From assembly GCF_041468085.1 (NCBI RefSeq), contig NZ_CP121017.1, positions 682,001-746,000 of the forward strand: a DNA stretch of 64,000 bases, in the 5' to 3' direction. Numbering within the stretch: the stretch's first letter is position 1; every line of letters begins with the position of its first letter. Below, in pieces: positions 1-8,215 of the stretch. The notes under the pieces were generated by a model. That model searched no databases, was not told the origin of the DNA, and saw nothing but the letters and a program-made list of their open reading frames with translations. Both the position numbers and the translations under genes were made by a program. This stretch comes from Tistrella mobilis. Its GTDB lineage: Bacteria; Pseudomonadota; Alphaproteobacteria; Tistrellales; Tistrellaceae.

Positions 1-1155
1 CTCGTAGGTCGCGACCAGATTGCGGCGGCGGAGATCATAGAGCCGGTCGTCGGCCGGGCGGTTGGTCAGCCGGCCGATATTGGCGCGGAAGGGGCGAACC
101 GAATCGTCCTGCACCTGCTCGCCCGAGAGTTCGAAGCGGTGGCCGTCGGCGCTTTCCCAGGCACCTTTCGCAAGGATGCTCTGCAGGGCGGCGCCGGTAC
201 CCGAGACCTCGCGGCCATTGCCGGCTTCGTAATTGTCGCCATCGGCCTGTTTGAAGAAGGCGAGCCCTTCGAAGCCGTCGGTGGTACGGCCATAGACCGA
301 CCCGCCCTTGGTGAAGGTGTTGCCGTTGCTGTCCCAACTGGTCGAGACATAGCCGCCGGCCATCTCGCCCGGATCGAGCAGGTCGGCGGCATCCGCCGTT
401 TCATAGACGATGGCGCCGCCGAGCGCGCCCGGCCCGGCATCGGCGGGTGCGACGCCCGGATCCACCCGCACGGCCTTGAGCAGGGCCGGATCGATCAGCG
501 TGGTGGCGTTGTGGTGGAAGACCTTGTTGTTCTGGCGGGCGCCGTCGATGGTGACCGCCAGATTGGTTTCCTCGATGCCCTGGACATAGATCTTCTGGGC
601 GACCGGCTGGCCGCCGCCGACGGAGACCGTGGCCTCGCCCGCGAAGACGTCCTTGAGGGTCGCCGGGTTGCGCCGTTCCAGATCCTCACGGGTGACGGTC
701 AGCGATCCGGCGCGGTCGGCGGCATTGCCAAAGGCATCGGCGCTGCGGGCACCCTGGACCATCAACGGGTCGAGGGTGGTGCTGCCGCCGGCGCTGTTGC
801 CTGCGGCGGCCTCGAAGATCACCACGCCGCCGGCATCGAGCCGATGGGCGAGCCCCGTGCCCGCGAGCAGACGGTCGAGTGCCGCCGCCACGCTCAGCCG
901 GCCGGAGACACCGCCGGTCGTGGCCTCGCGCACCAGATCGCCATGGGCCGAGACCTGGAGGCCCGCCTGACGACCGAAGACCGGCAGCGCATCGGCCAGT
1001 CTCTGGGCCGGGATGTCGAAATCATGCAGGGCGGCCTGTGTGGCCGTCTGTGCCCGTGCCGCGGTGGTCCAGGCTGCCCCCGTCGTCAGCGCCGTTCCCA
1101 GCATCAGTGCAGCCGCGACGGCCCGCCCGGCCGTATTGTTCTTCACCGTATTCAT
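1..1155 (-). CDS. TonB-dependent haem/haemoglobin-type receptor with STN signalling domain (3' end outside window)
   Basis: The frame is open from the ATG at 1155 to the window edge, giving 385 codons of an outer-membrane receptor. A signal peptide of about 36 residues ends near Ala-Arg-Ala. It is followed by an STN domain (about residues 40-110), the periplasmic part that talks to a FecR anti-sigma factor, and then by the start of the plug domain. The plug contains IYVQGIEETNLAVTIDG and a VDPGVAPADAGPGALGG segment, typical of haem/haemoglobin-type TonB receptors. The barrel lies beyond the edge. It follows the FecI-FecR genes in the usual order, so surface signalling on substrate binding is expected. 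The exact ligand is inferred from family resemblance only. Confidence 0.85.
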   Translation of the reverse strand, partial: MNTVKNNTAGRAVAAALMLGTALTTGAAWTTAARAQTATQAALHDFDIPAQRLADALPVFGRQAGLQVSAHGDLVREATTGGVSGRLSVAAALDRLLAGTGLAHRLDAGGVVIFEAAAGNSAGGSTTLDPLMVQGARSADAFGNAADRAGSLTVTREDLERRNPATLKDVFAGEATVSVGGGQPVAQKIYVQGIEETNLAVTIDGARQNNKVFHHNATTLIDPALLKAVRVDPGVAPADAGPGALGGAIVYETADAADLLDPGEMAGGYVSTSWDSNGNTFTKGGSVYGRTTDGFEGLAFFKQADGDNYEAGNGREVSGTGAALQSILAKGAWESADGHRFELSGEQVQDDSVRPFRANIGRLTNRPADDRLYDLRRRNLVATYE

Positions 1156-1254
1156 ACCCCGACCCTTCGGATGCGTTCTTCGGCGTCGCCCGCCATATGC
1201 GTCATGGATTTTGCGCGTGCGACGCAGTTGCAGATGTCGATCCGTTGACGACGG

Positions 1255-1268
1255 CACCGGGGCCGGTG
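1255..1268. repeat. Short hairpin between fecR and the receptor gene
   Basis: CACCGG-GG-CCGGTG is a 6-bp inverted repeat directly after the fecR stop codon. It lies in the 114-bp gap before the receptor start. It could damp readthrough or stabilise transcript ends. There is no T-run. Confidence 0.35.
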
Positions 1269-1269
1269 T

Positions 1270-2232
1270 TCAGATTTTTTTCGAGAGCAGCAGGATCCAG
1301 GGCGTGACCTCGATGACGCGGGCCCCCTGGGCAGCGGCGATGGCGTCGAGCGCGGCCCTGGGCCGGCGGAGGTCGTAGATGCCGGTCAGCGGCTGGCGGG
1401 CGAGCCCGTCATCGGTGAGCAGGATCATTTCGCGCGCATAGGGGCGCAGCGCGTCGACGACCCGGGTGACGGGCTGGTCGCGCACGATCAGCTGGCCTTC
1501 CGTCCAGGCGGCGACCTCGTCCGGGCGCAGACCGTCCTGGGCGAGATGACCGTCCGCCGCGACGATCAGCCGGTCGCCGGCGCCGAGCAGGCGCGGTTCA
1601 GGCCCGCCCGTCACCTCCACCCGGCCATGGCGTACCGCAACCGACACGCCCTGTCTGGTCTCCGCCACCTCGAAACCGGTGCCGTGGACGGTGACCGTCG
1701 CCCGACCGGCCGAGACCACGAAGGGGCGGGCAGGGTCGGGGGCCACGTCGAAATACGCCCGGCCCTGGATCAGATGGATTCGTCGGCCGGTGGCGTCGAT
1801 GATGATGTCGACGGCGCTGTGCGGTGCCAGATCCATGCGGCTGCCATCGGCGAGCGCGATCTGGCGGGTTTCGGCAGTGCCGGTCGACTGATCGGCGAGA
1901 TAACCCGGCAGCCATCCCGGCAGCACGGCAAGTGCGATGCCGGCCGCCAGGGCAAGACCGGCTGCCGCCATCCGTATCCTCCGGCGCGGACGGAGGCCGT
2001 GCACCGCTGCGCTGCGGGCCGGGCTTCCGGCGGGCACCGGCAGAACCTGTCCCATCAGCGCATAGGTCTGCACAATCTCTTCCCAGTCGCGCCGATGATC
2101 CGGATCGGCGGCAAGCCAGGCGTCGAACCGTCTCTGCAATCCGGTATCGCCGGGCGCATCGAGCAGGCGCACCAGCCAGTCCGAGGCCCGGACCGGCCTC
2201 TCTTCTCCGCGCATCGGCGCCTTCCCGTTCAT
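1270..2232 (-). CDS. fecR: FecR-family anti-sigma factor / sigma regulator
   Basis: This 320-aa protein has the FecR/PupR layout. The N-terminal DUF4880-like cytoplasmic part (about residues 15-60) contains DWLVRLLDAPGDTG and FDAWLAADPDHRRDWEEI. One transmembrane helix follows (about 88-108, after an Arg-rich stretch), then a periplasmic FecR domain (about 118-215) and a C-terminal STN-interacting segment ending LLLSKKI. The start is supported by GGGAG 7 nt upstream. In the family it senses the receptor's STN domain and controls the partner sigma factor. It sits between the sigma gene (58-bp gap) and the receptor gene. Confidence 0.9.
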   Translation of the reverse strand: MNGKAPMRGEERPVRASDWLVRLLDAPGDTGLQRRFDAWLAADPDHRRDWEEIVQTYALMGQVLPVPAGSPARSAAVHGLRPRRRIRMAAAGLALAAGIALAVLPGWLPGYLADQSTGTAETRQIALADGSRMDLAPHSAVDIIIDATGRRIHLIQGRAYFDVAPDPARPFVVSAGRATVTVHGTGFEVAETRQGVSVAVRHGRVEVTGGPEPRLLGAGDRLIVAADGHLAQDGLRPDEVAAWTEGQLIVRDQPVTRVVDALRPYAREMILLTDDGLARQPLTGIYDLRRPRAALDAIAAAQGARVIEVTPWILLLSKKI

Positions 2233-2290
2233 CTGCGGCTCCCGAAACAGAAGACGTTCGGCGACCGGTTTTTGTTCAGATGAAAGGTCA

Positions 2291-2836
2291 TCATTCCCGT
2301 CCCCGCAGGCGATGCCGGCAATGTTCGAGCCCGTCGGTCACCAGGGCATGGGCGAGGCCGGTGGAGATGCCGAGGCGCGCCGCGATCTCGCGGATGGTCA
2401 GCCCCTGCATGCGGTGAAGCTCCAGCGCCTCGCGGGTGCGGGCCGGCAGTTCCGCCATCGCCTCCGACAGGCGCCGGAGGTCCGATCGCGTCTCGGCCTC
2501 CGTTTCGGGCGAGGGATCATCCGCGGCAAGCCGGGCCATGGCCTCGCCCGGGTCGGCTGCACGGCGCAGGTGGTCGCGGCCGATGCGCCGGCGCAGATCC
2601 AGCGCCAGATTGCGGACGATCCGGAACAGATAGGCCCGGGGCTCGTCGAGCCGCCGCTCGGGCTCGGCCGCCTCGAAGCGCAGATAGGCGTCCTGGACGA
2701 CATCCTCGGCATCGGCGCGCTCGCCGACGATGCGCGTGGCATAGCTCACCAGCGCGCCGCGATGGGCCAGGAAGGTGTCGAGCCGGTCGGGTTTCTGATC
2801 CAAGCCGAAGCCTGTGGCAAGAAGGATGATCGGCAT
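2291..2836 (-). CDS. fecI: ECF sigma factor, FecI type
   Basis: This 181-aa protein has sigma region 2 (about residues 22-88, with EDVVQDAYLRF and a basic RNLALDLRRR stretch) and sigma region 4 (about 118-170, with LPARTREALELHRMQGLTIR and an HTH around EIAARLGIS). It would direct RNA polymerase to the downstream receptor gene when released by FecR. The first few residues are uncertain because no strong ribosome site precedes ATG 2836. A Fur-box-like palindrome lies 24 bp upstream, so iron-repressed transcription is likely. Confidence 0.88.
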   Translation of the reverse strand: MPIILLATGFGLDQKPDRLDTFLAHRGALVSYATRIVGERADAEDVVQDAYLRFEAAEPERRLDEPRAYLFRIVRNLALDLRRRIGRDHLRRAADPGEAMARLAADDPSPETEAETRSDLRRLSEAMAELPARTREALELHRMQGLTIREIAARLGISTGLAHALVTDGLEHCRHRLRGRE

Positions 2837-2859
2837 CCCATAGCACGACCCGCAGCCAT

Positions 2860-2878
2860 ATTGCGACTAATTCTCAAT
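2860..2878. promoter_or_regulatory. Fur-box-like operator upstream of fecI
   Basis: ATTGCGACTAATTCTCAAT is a 19-bp imperfect palindrome with 7 of 9 arm positions paired. Read on the minus strand it closely resembles the classic TGAGAAT/ATTCTCA Fur target. It lies 24 bp before the sigma-factor start, between that gene and the 3' end of the MFS gene. Confidence 0.65.
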
Positions 2879-2886
2879 GTTATGCC

Positions 2887-4071
2887 TCAGCGCGGGATCA
2901 GCTTCAGGCAGGCAAGGGCGGCAAGGGCACAGGCGGCGAGGGCGAGGCCGAGGCCGGCGGCATCGTCATGGGGCAGCAGGGCGGCGGTGGCCGCGATCAC
3001 CGCCGATCCGCCCAGCTGAAAGAGGCCGAGCAGCGAGGATGCAGTGCCCGCGAGCATCGGTTCCAACTGCACCGCCCGGGTCATGACATTGGGCACCTGG
3101 ATGCCGAGCCCGGCGCCGAACAGCGCCATCGGCGCCATGAGGGCGATGGCGGAGAGTGGCAGCAGCAGGGCGGCGGCGGCCATGGCGATACCGGCTGCGA
3201 CCAGCACCAGCGTGCCGATCCGGATCATCCGGCGGCCGCCCAGGCGCAGCCCTGCGCGGCGCACCACCTGGGTCCCGGCCAGGAAACCCAGCGAGGGCAG
3301 CAGCGACCAGAAGCCGTAATGATCGGCGCGGATCCCAAGCGTGCCGATCAGCAGCACGGGGGCGAGGCCGACGAAAATGAACAGTCCGCCGAAGGTGAAG
3401 GTCAGCATCAGCCCATAGCCCCAGAAGGCGGGCATGCGCAGGAAGACACCATAGCCGGAGAGTACGCCGGTATGGCGGGCGCGGCTGCGGTCGGCAGCCG
3501 AGAGGGTCTCCGGCAGATGCAGCCGGCAGGTGATCCAGGCGGCGACGGCGGCAAGGGCGATCAGGCCGAAACTCCATCGCCAGCCGCCCAGGCGCTCGAT
3601 CACCCCGCCGATCACCGGGGCGCTGCCGGGGGCGAGTGCCAGCGCCAGGCCCAGCGACGACATCGCCACCACCAGGCGCTCGGGCGGTACGGCATCGCGC
3701 AGCACGCCGCGGCCGACCACCGGCCCGGCGGCGGCGCCCAGCCCCTGGACGAAGCGGCAGACGAGCAGCTGGCCGGCATCGGCGGCGAAAGTGGCACCGA
3801 TCGAGCCCAGCGTCAGCAGGCCGAGGCCGATCAGCAATGCCGGCCGCCGCCCGGCCCGGTCGGCGATCGGGCCGTAGAGCAGCTGGCCGGCACCATTGCC
3901 GATCAGGCAGATGGCGAGGGTCAGCTGGGCGGTGGCGGTGTCGGTGCCGAGATCGGCCGCGAGGGCTGCGAGCGACGGGAGATGGATCGTGCCGGCGCCC
4001 TGGCCGACGATCACGGCACCGATCACGATCCAGAAGGCCCAGCTGGCGGCGCGGTCGGGGGAGGGCGGCAT
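2887..4071 (-). CDS. MFS drug-resistance exporter, Bcr/CflA type
   Basis: A 12-helix major facilitator. The hydrophobic segments start at SWAFWIVIGAVIVGQGAG, and the A motif between helices 2 and 3 reads YGPIADRAGRRPALL. A motif-C-like LALALAPGSAPVIGG follows. These features match the Bcr/CflA drug:H+ antiporter branch. The ATG at 4071 is preferred because GGAG lies 6 nt before it; an in-frame ATG at 4137 would add 22 unconserved residues. It lies just downstream of the DJ-1-family gene on the same strand and may be cotranscribed with it. The substrate cannot be told from sequence. Confidence 0.85.
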   Translation of the reverse strand: MPPSPDRAASWAFWIVIGAVIVGQGAGTIHLPSLAALAADLGTDTATAQLTLAICLIGNGAGQLLYGPIADRAGRRPALLIGLGLLTLGSIGATFAADAGQLLVCRFVQGLGAAAGPVVGRGVLRDAVPPERLVVAMSSLGLALALAPGSAPVIGGVIERLGGWRWSFGLIALAAVAAWITCRLHLPETLSAADRSRARHTGVLSGYGVFLRMPAFWGYGLMLTFTFGGLFIFVGLAPVLLIGTLGIRADHYGFWSLLPSLGFLAGTQVVRRAGLRLGGRRMIRIGTLVLVAAGIAMAAAALLLPLSAIALMAPMALFGAGLGIQVPNVMTRAVQLEPMLAGTASSLLGLFQLGGSAVIAATAALLPHDDAAGLGLALAACALAALACLKLIPR

Positions 4072-4167
4072 CGGGGCTCCGGCAATCAGATCCGGTGGGG
4101 CGATCCCGCCGGGGCCCTCGACGATAGCCGCAGGCATCCCCGGCCGACAAGCCGGAGGGTTGCATGC

Positions 4168-4866
4168 TCAGGCAAGGCGGGCGGCGGCTGCGTCCACCAG
4201 GCGGCGGCGGGCGGCGATCCGGCCGGCAAAGGCGGTCTCGACCATGGTCAGCACGGCGGGCGGGGCCAGTTCCGGGCGACCTGATCCCATCGGCGGCTCC
4301 GGTGCGTATTCGATGGCAAGCTCGGCCGCGGCGGCGATCTCGGGGCCGGCGATGCGGGCGGCGAGGGCGAGAGCGATGTCGATGCCGGCGGTGACGCCGC
4401 CGCCGGTCGCGACCGGCCCGTCGATCACCACACGATCGGCCGACGGCTCGGCACCCAGCGCCGCCAGCAGCGGCCGCGAGGCCCAGTGGGTGGCGGCCCG
4501 CCGGCCACGAAGCAGGCCGGCCGCCCCCAGCACCAGGGCGCCGGTGCAGACCGAGGCCACGCCGAATTCAGCGGCCTGGGCGCGGCTGCGGACGAAATCC
4601 AGCACATCCGGGCGGTCGAGCAGGGCGTCGACGCCGCCGCCGCCGGGGATGATCAGCAGGTCGAGCGGCGGACAGTCGGCGATGCTGGCCTGCGGGGTGA
4701 TCATCAGCCCGCCATCGGCTGCGACCGGCTGATCATCCAGCCCGATGGCGACCGGCGCCCAGCCGGGCAGGCGCAGAAACACCTCCCACGGACCGATCAT
4801 GTCGAGCGCGGTGAGGCCGGGGAAGATCAGCAGCCCGGCGCGGTGGCGGATGGCGGTGTCGGTCAT
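4168..4866 (-). CDS. DJ-1/PfpI family protein, isonitrile-hydratase-like
   Basis: This 232-aa single-domain protein of the DJ-1/ThiJ/PfpI superfamily has the FPGLTALDMIGPWEVF opening, a LLIIPGGGGVDALL loop, and the nucleophile elbow ASVCTGALVLGAAGLL with the catalytic-type Cys at about residue 104. A following ATHW motif is shared with cyclohexyl-isocyanide hydratases. AAGGAG precedes the ATG by 10 nt. It is divergent from a GlxA-type regulator whose N-terminal domain is a relative of this protein, and upstream of an MFS exporter. An isonitrile hydratase role is plausible but not proven. Confidence 0.75.
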   Translation of the reverse strand: MTDTAIRHRAGLLIFPGLTALDMIGPWEVFLRLPGWAPVAIGLDDQPVAADGGLMITPQASIADCPPLDLLIIPGGGGVDALLDRPDVLDFVRSRAQAAEFGVASVCTGALVLGAAGLLRGRRAATHWASRPLLAALGAEPSADRVVIDGPVATGGGVTAGIDIALALAARIAGPEIAAAAELAIEYAPEPPMGSGRPELAPPAVLTMVETAFAGRIAARRRLVDAAAARLA

Positions 4867-5000
4867 GGACGGGGCACTCCTTCAGGGATGGGTGCCGCTA
4901 TGCTGCCGCGCCGACCCCTTGGCCGAAAGGTCATCAACTCCTCTTTTTCGGCACGGCGATGATGTAGGATCGGGGGGTGGCGCGATCCCGGAGGGCATCC

Positions 5001-6011
5001 ATGCGCGAGATCCTGTTCCTGAGCTTTCCCGGTGCCCAGCTGCTGGACGTGACCGGGCCGTTCCAGGTCTTTGCGACCGCCAATGATCTGGCCCGGCTGG
5101 GCGGGCGGCCGGCACCCTATCGGCTGCGTCATGCGGCGGGGGCCGGCGGGCCGGTGGAGACGACCTCGGGCATGCAGCTGCTGGCCGAACCGGCGGCGGT
5201 GCTGAGAGAGGCCCGGCCGCATACCCTGATCGTTGCCGGTGGCGACGGGGTGAACGCCGCCGGGCGGGATGCGGCCTTCCTCGATCTTCTGACCACGGGG
5301 GCGGGGCGGGCGGAGCGGGTGGCGTCGGTCTGTTCGGGGGCGCTGCTGCTGGCGGCGGCCGGCCTGCTGGAGGGGCGCCGGGCCACCACACATTGGTGCC
5401 GGACGGATGAATTCCGACGGCGCTTTCCCGCGGTACGGCTGGAGCCGGACCAGATCTGGGTCCGGGACGGACCGGTCTGGACCTCGGCCGGCATCACCGC
5501 CGGGATCGATCTGGCGCTGGCGCTGGTGGAGGCGGATGAAGGCCAGGCCCTGGCCCGGGCGGTGGCCCGCCAGCTGGTGGTGTTCCTGCGCCGGCCGGGT
5601 GGTCAGTCGCAGTTCAGCCCGCTGGTGCCGGAACCCGTGACGGCGCCTGAAGGCGGTTTCCTGCAGCTGCGCATAGACGCGACCGCCGACCCGACCGCCG
5701 ATCTCACGGTGCCGGCGCTCGCCGAACGGGCGGGGATGAGCCTCAGGGCCTTTTCCCGCGCCTTCCATGCGGAAGTGGGCGAGACGCCGGCGCGCTGGGT
5801 GGAGGGTATGCGGCTGGATGCGGCCCGCCGGGCGCTGGAGGCGGGCGCCGCCTCGATCAAATCCGTGGCGGTCCGCAGCGGTTTCGGCGATGACGAGCGG
5901 ATGCGCCGGGCCTTCCTTCGGCGGCTGGGGGTGACACCGGAGTCTTACAGGTCACGTTTCGGGAACCGCCCTGAAAATCCTGCGATGGCGGCCGATCAGG
6001 CAAGGTTGTAA
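5001..6011 (+). CDS. GlxA-type AraC-family regulator with N-terminal DJ-1 domain
   Basis: This 336-aa protein has an N-terminal DJ-1/PfpI-like sensory domain (about residues 1-185, with LSFPGAQLLDVTGPF and SVCSGALLLAAAGLL). The C-terminal AraC DNA-binding domain (about 225-325) reads LTVPALAERAGMSLRAFSRAF, with a second HTH at AVRSGFGDDERMRRAFLRRL. The ATG at 5001 has GGAG 7 nt upstream and is preferred over a GTG at 4977. It is transcribed divergently from the DJ-1/MFS pair across about 130 bp, so those genes are its likely targets. Confidence 0.88.
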   Translation: MREILFLSFPGAQLLDVTGPFQVFATANDLARLGGRPAPYRLRHAAGAGGPVETTSGMQLLAEPAAVLREARPHTLIVAGGDGVNAAGRDAAFLDLLTTGAGRAERVASVCSGALLLAAAGLLEGRRATTHWCRTDEFRRRFPAVRLEPDQIWVRDGPVWTSAGITAGIDLALALVEADEGQALARAVARQLVVFLRRPGGQSQFSPLVPEPVTAPEGGFLQLRIDATADPTADLTVPALAERAGMSLRAFSRAFHAEVGETPARWVEGMRLDAARRALEAGAASIKSVAVRSGFGDDERMRRAFLRRLGVTPESYRSRFGNRPENPAMAADQARL

Positions 6012-6079
6012 TGTGCGGCATGCGGCACCGCATATCGGCGCCGCGCTCCGAAACCTCGTGATGCAGAATCGAGGACCAG

Positions 6080-6409
6080 ATGAAGACCGTGCTGCGCATT
6101 GCGGCGCTGATCGCCCTGACCGCCTGGAGCGGGACGGCAGCGGCCAACACCTTCTCGCTGACCATTGTGAACAAGACCGGATCGGTGCTGGAGGCGTTCT
6201 ATACCTCGCCGGTGGGCGAGGATGACTGGGAGGAAGACATGCTCGGCGACGAGGTGATCGCCCCGGGCAAGCAGAAGACCATCCGCTTCAAGGACGACCG
6301 CAATGTCTGCAAATACGACATGCGGTTCGAGTTCGGCGGCGGTGATCTGGAACCGCTGGAAGACACGCAGAATCTCTGCGACCTCGGCACCTATACGATC
6401 ACGGAATAA
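6080..6409 (+). CDS. Small secreted protein of unknown function
   Basis: A 109-aa protein with a Sec signal peptide (MKTVLRIAALIALTAWSGTAAA, cleavage near residue 22) and a mature part of about 87 residues. The mature part contains LTIVNKTGSVLEAFYTSPVG, a DDWEEDMLGDEV stretch and two cysteines (NVCKYD and NLCDLG) that could form a disulfide in the periplasm. A ribosome site (GAGGA) lies about 4-8 nt before the ATG. I recognise the general pattern from other small secreted alphaproteobacterial proteins (V-N-x-TG, SP, D-W, DxLG, G, two Cys) but know no function. The neighbouring GlxA-type and LysR-type regulators do not define its role. Confidence 0.7.
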   Translation: MKTVLRIAALIALTAWSGTAAANTFSLTIVNKTGSVLEAFYTSPVGEDDWEEDMLGDEVIAPGKQKTIRFKDDRNVCKYDMRFEFGGGDLEPLEDTQNLCDLGTYTITE

Positions 6410-6428
6410 GGGCTGTCCGGGTGGGGCG

Positions 6429-7334
6429 TCAGCGCATCCACCCGGCCGCCACCTGCGGCACCGGGCTGGTGCTGCCGGCATGCCAGTCATGGGATGCGGC
6501 GAAGGCGCGGAACAGCGTGGTCGCCTCGTCGGGCGCGCCATGCCAGGCGAGGCCGATCAGCCGGGTCGGCTCGTAATCGACGATCGGGATCATGGCGATG
6601 CCCGGCCGCTCGAAGCTCTGCGGCATCAGGGCGAGCCCCAGATCGGCGGCGACCAGGGCCACGGTCCATTCATCCTGGGTGGAGCGGTGGACGATGCGCG
6701 GACGGGCGCCGCCGGCCAGGAAATTGCGCCGGATGTCGCCCATCAACTCGCAATGCCGCCTCAGGATGAAGGGCAGGCCGTCGAGTTCCGGGATGCGCAG
6801 CTGGCTGCGCCGGGCGAGGGGGTTGCGTTCCGAGACGGCAATGCGATAGCGGTCGCGGAACAGGGGCGCCGCCTGGGCGCGGTCGGCATCGTCGGCGATG
6901 CGGGTGATGGCGGCATCGATCCGGCCGGCGGTGAGCGCCTCGTCGATCTCGGGCACCGTGCCCTCGAACAGGTCGACATCGACATCGCGCTGACCATCGG
7001 CGAACTGGGTGAGCAGGGCCGCGATCCGCTCCACCGGCAGGGTCTTGAGCACGCCCAGCCGGAAACCCTGCCGATCGGCACCACGCCGCGCCGCCTGCTC
7101 GGCAATGGCGGCTTCCTGCAGGATCACCCGCGCATGGGGCTGAAACCGCTGCCCCGCCTCGGTCAGCTCCACCCGCCGCGCCCGCCGGATGAAGAGCGGC
7201 GTGCCGAGCCCGTCCTCAAGCTTGCGGATGCCGGCCGACAAGGTCGGCTGGGTCACGAACACCCGCTCTGCCGCCTTGGTGAAGCTGCCGGTCTCCGCCA
7301 CCGCCAGAAAATATCGGATCTGATACAGGTCCAC
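6429..7334 (-). CDS. LysR-family transcriptional regulator
   Basis: This 301-aa protein has an N-terminal winged HTH (about residues 1-60: YQIRYFLAVAETGSFTKAAE, TQPTLSAGIRKLEDGLG) and a LysR substrate-binding domain to the end. I place the start at the GTG at 7334, which gives the canonical (V/M)DLYQIRYFL opening; an ATG at 7451 would add 39 residues of Pro/Arg-rich sequence without family support. It is divergent from the leucine/isovalerate operon across 335 bp, which makes that operon its likely target. The effector is unknown. Confidence 0.88.
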   Translation of the reverse strand: MDLYQIRYFLAVAETGSFTKAAERVFVTQPTLSAGIRKLEDGLGTPLFIRRARRVELTEAGQRFQPHARVILQEAAIAEQAARRGADRQGFRLGVLKTLPVERIAALLTQFADGQRDVDVDLFEGTVPEIDEALTAGRIDAAITRIADDADRAQAAPLFRDRYRIAVSERNPLARRSQLRIPELDGLPFILRRHCELMGDIRRNFLAGGARPRIVHRSTQDEWTVALVAADLGLALMPQSFERPGIAMIPIVDYEPTRLIGLAWHGAPDEATTLFRAFAASHDWHAGSTSPVPQVAAGWMR

Positions 7335-7669
7335 GCTACCGGTCCGATGGAGATGGTGATGTTGCCAGGTGGCCGGGGAGGCGCGAGCCTCCCCAAGCCG
7401 CCATTGCGGCGGCGGCCAAGGGCGCGGCAGCGCCCGCCCGGCGAGGGCCATACATATAGACGCTATCGATGCGTCGCATGAAAAGATACAATTTCGTCTA
7501 TGGGCGAGCCACTGCTATGGTTCGACCCGAACCGGAGCTGCCGCACCTAAGACGGACGCCCGGGAAGCCTCGATGGACACGAACCCCCATGCCGGGAACA
7601 CGCGGTCGCACCAGCGGGTGCCGGCCGGGCATGTCGGAACGATCCCGAGGGAAGAGGGAGTGACCGCCC
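7335..7669. promoter_or_regulatory. Divergent regulatory gap between the LysR gene and the leucine operon
   Basis: This 335-bp stretch has no gene I can support. It holds a perfect hairpin at 7375-7394 (GGGGAGGC-GCGA-GCCTCCCC), which would sit in the LysR mRNA leader. An AT-richer segment at 7450-7510 contains GACGC-N7-GCGTC (7459-7475) and the widely spaced ATAGACG (7456-7462) / CGTCTAT (7495-7501). These inverted repeats are candidate LysR-type binding sites. The remaining 170 bp before the thioesterase gene is featureless apart from its GGGAAGAGGGA ribosome site. Confidence 0.4.
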
Positions 7670-8158
7670 ATGACCATCACCCTGGCCGAGGCCGAGCGCC
7701 TTTTGCCGGCACATGAGCTGCCGGAGTTCCGGGTCCAGGATCCCGATTTCGAGGCGCGCGTCCGGGCGAGCTTCGACGCGCAGGCGATCATGCGCACCAT
7801 CGGTGCCGTCATGACCGTCTGTGCCCCGGGGATCTGCGAGATCGAACTGCCCTGGTCCGAGATGGTGACCCAGCAGGACGGTTTCTATCACGGCGGCATC
7901 GTCGGCGCGGTTGCCGACAGTGCCTGCGGCTATGCCTGCCACACCTTGATGCGGCCCCAGACCCGCGTGCTGACGGTCGAATACAAGCTGAACCTGATGG
8001 CACCGGCGGTCGGCCGCAAGCTGATCGCGCGTGCCCGGGTGCTCCGGTCGGGGCGGACGCTGTCGGTCGCGCAATGCGACGTGTTCGGCGATCGCGACGG
8101 CCGGCCGGTTTTCTGTGCCGCCTCTCAATCGACGCTGATCGAGGTTGGCGAAGCCTGA
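7670..8158 (+). CDS. PaaI-type hotdog-fold thioesterase
   Basis: A 162-aa hotdog-fold protein. The core HGGIVGAVADSACGYACHTL, preceded by QQDGFYHG, matches the PaaI/YbgC-like acyl-CoA thioesterase pattern in which the long helix carries an acidic catalytic residue. The later strands include LTVEYKLNLMAPAVG. A strong purine-rich ribosome site precedes the ATG. It is the first gene of the leucine/isovalerate operon. It may hydrolyse stalled acyl-CoA intermediates and recycle CoA; the substrate is inferred from position only. Confidence 0.82.
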   Translation: MTITLAEAERLLPAHELPEFRVQDPDFEARVRASFDAQAIMRTIGAVMTVCAPGICEIELPWSEMVTQQDGFYHGGIVGAVADSACGYACHTLMRPQTRVLTVEYKLNLMAPAVGRKLIARARVLRSGRTLSVAQCDVFGDRDGRPVFCAASQSTLIEVGEA

Positions 8159-8215
8159 GTCACCCCGGCCGTGCCGCCCAGGGCGCCCGGTCGGGATCCA
8201 AGGGAGACGATCCAG

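Noticed and set aside
139-1248. Plus-strand open frame at the left edge
   Set aside because: It is antisense, in matching codon phase, to the TonB receptor frame, whose signal peptide, STN and plug motifs are clear.
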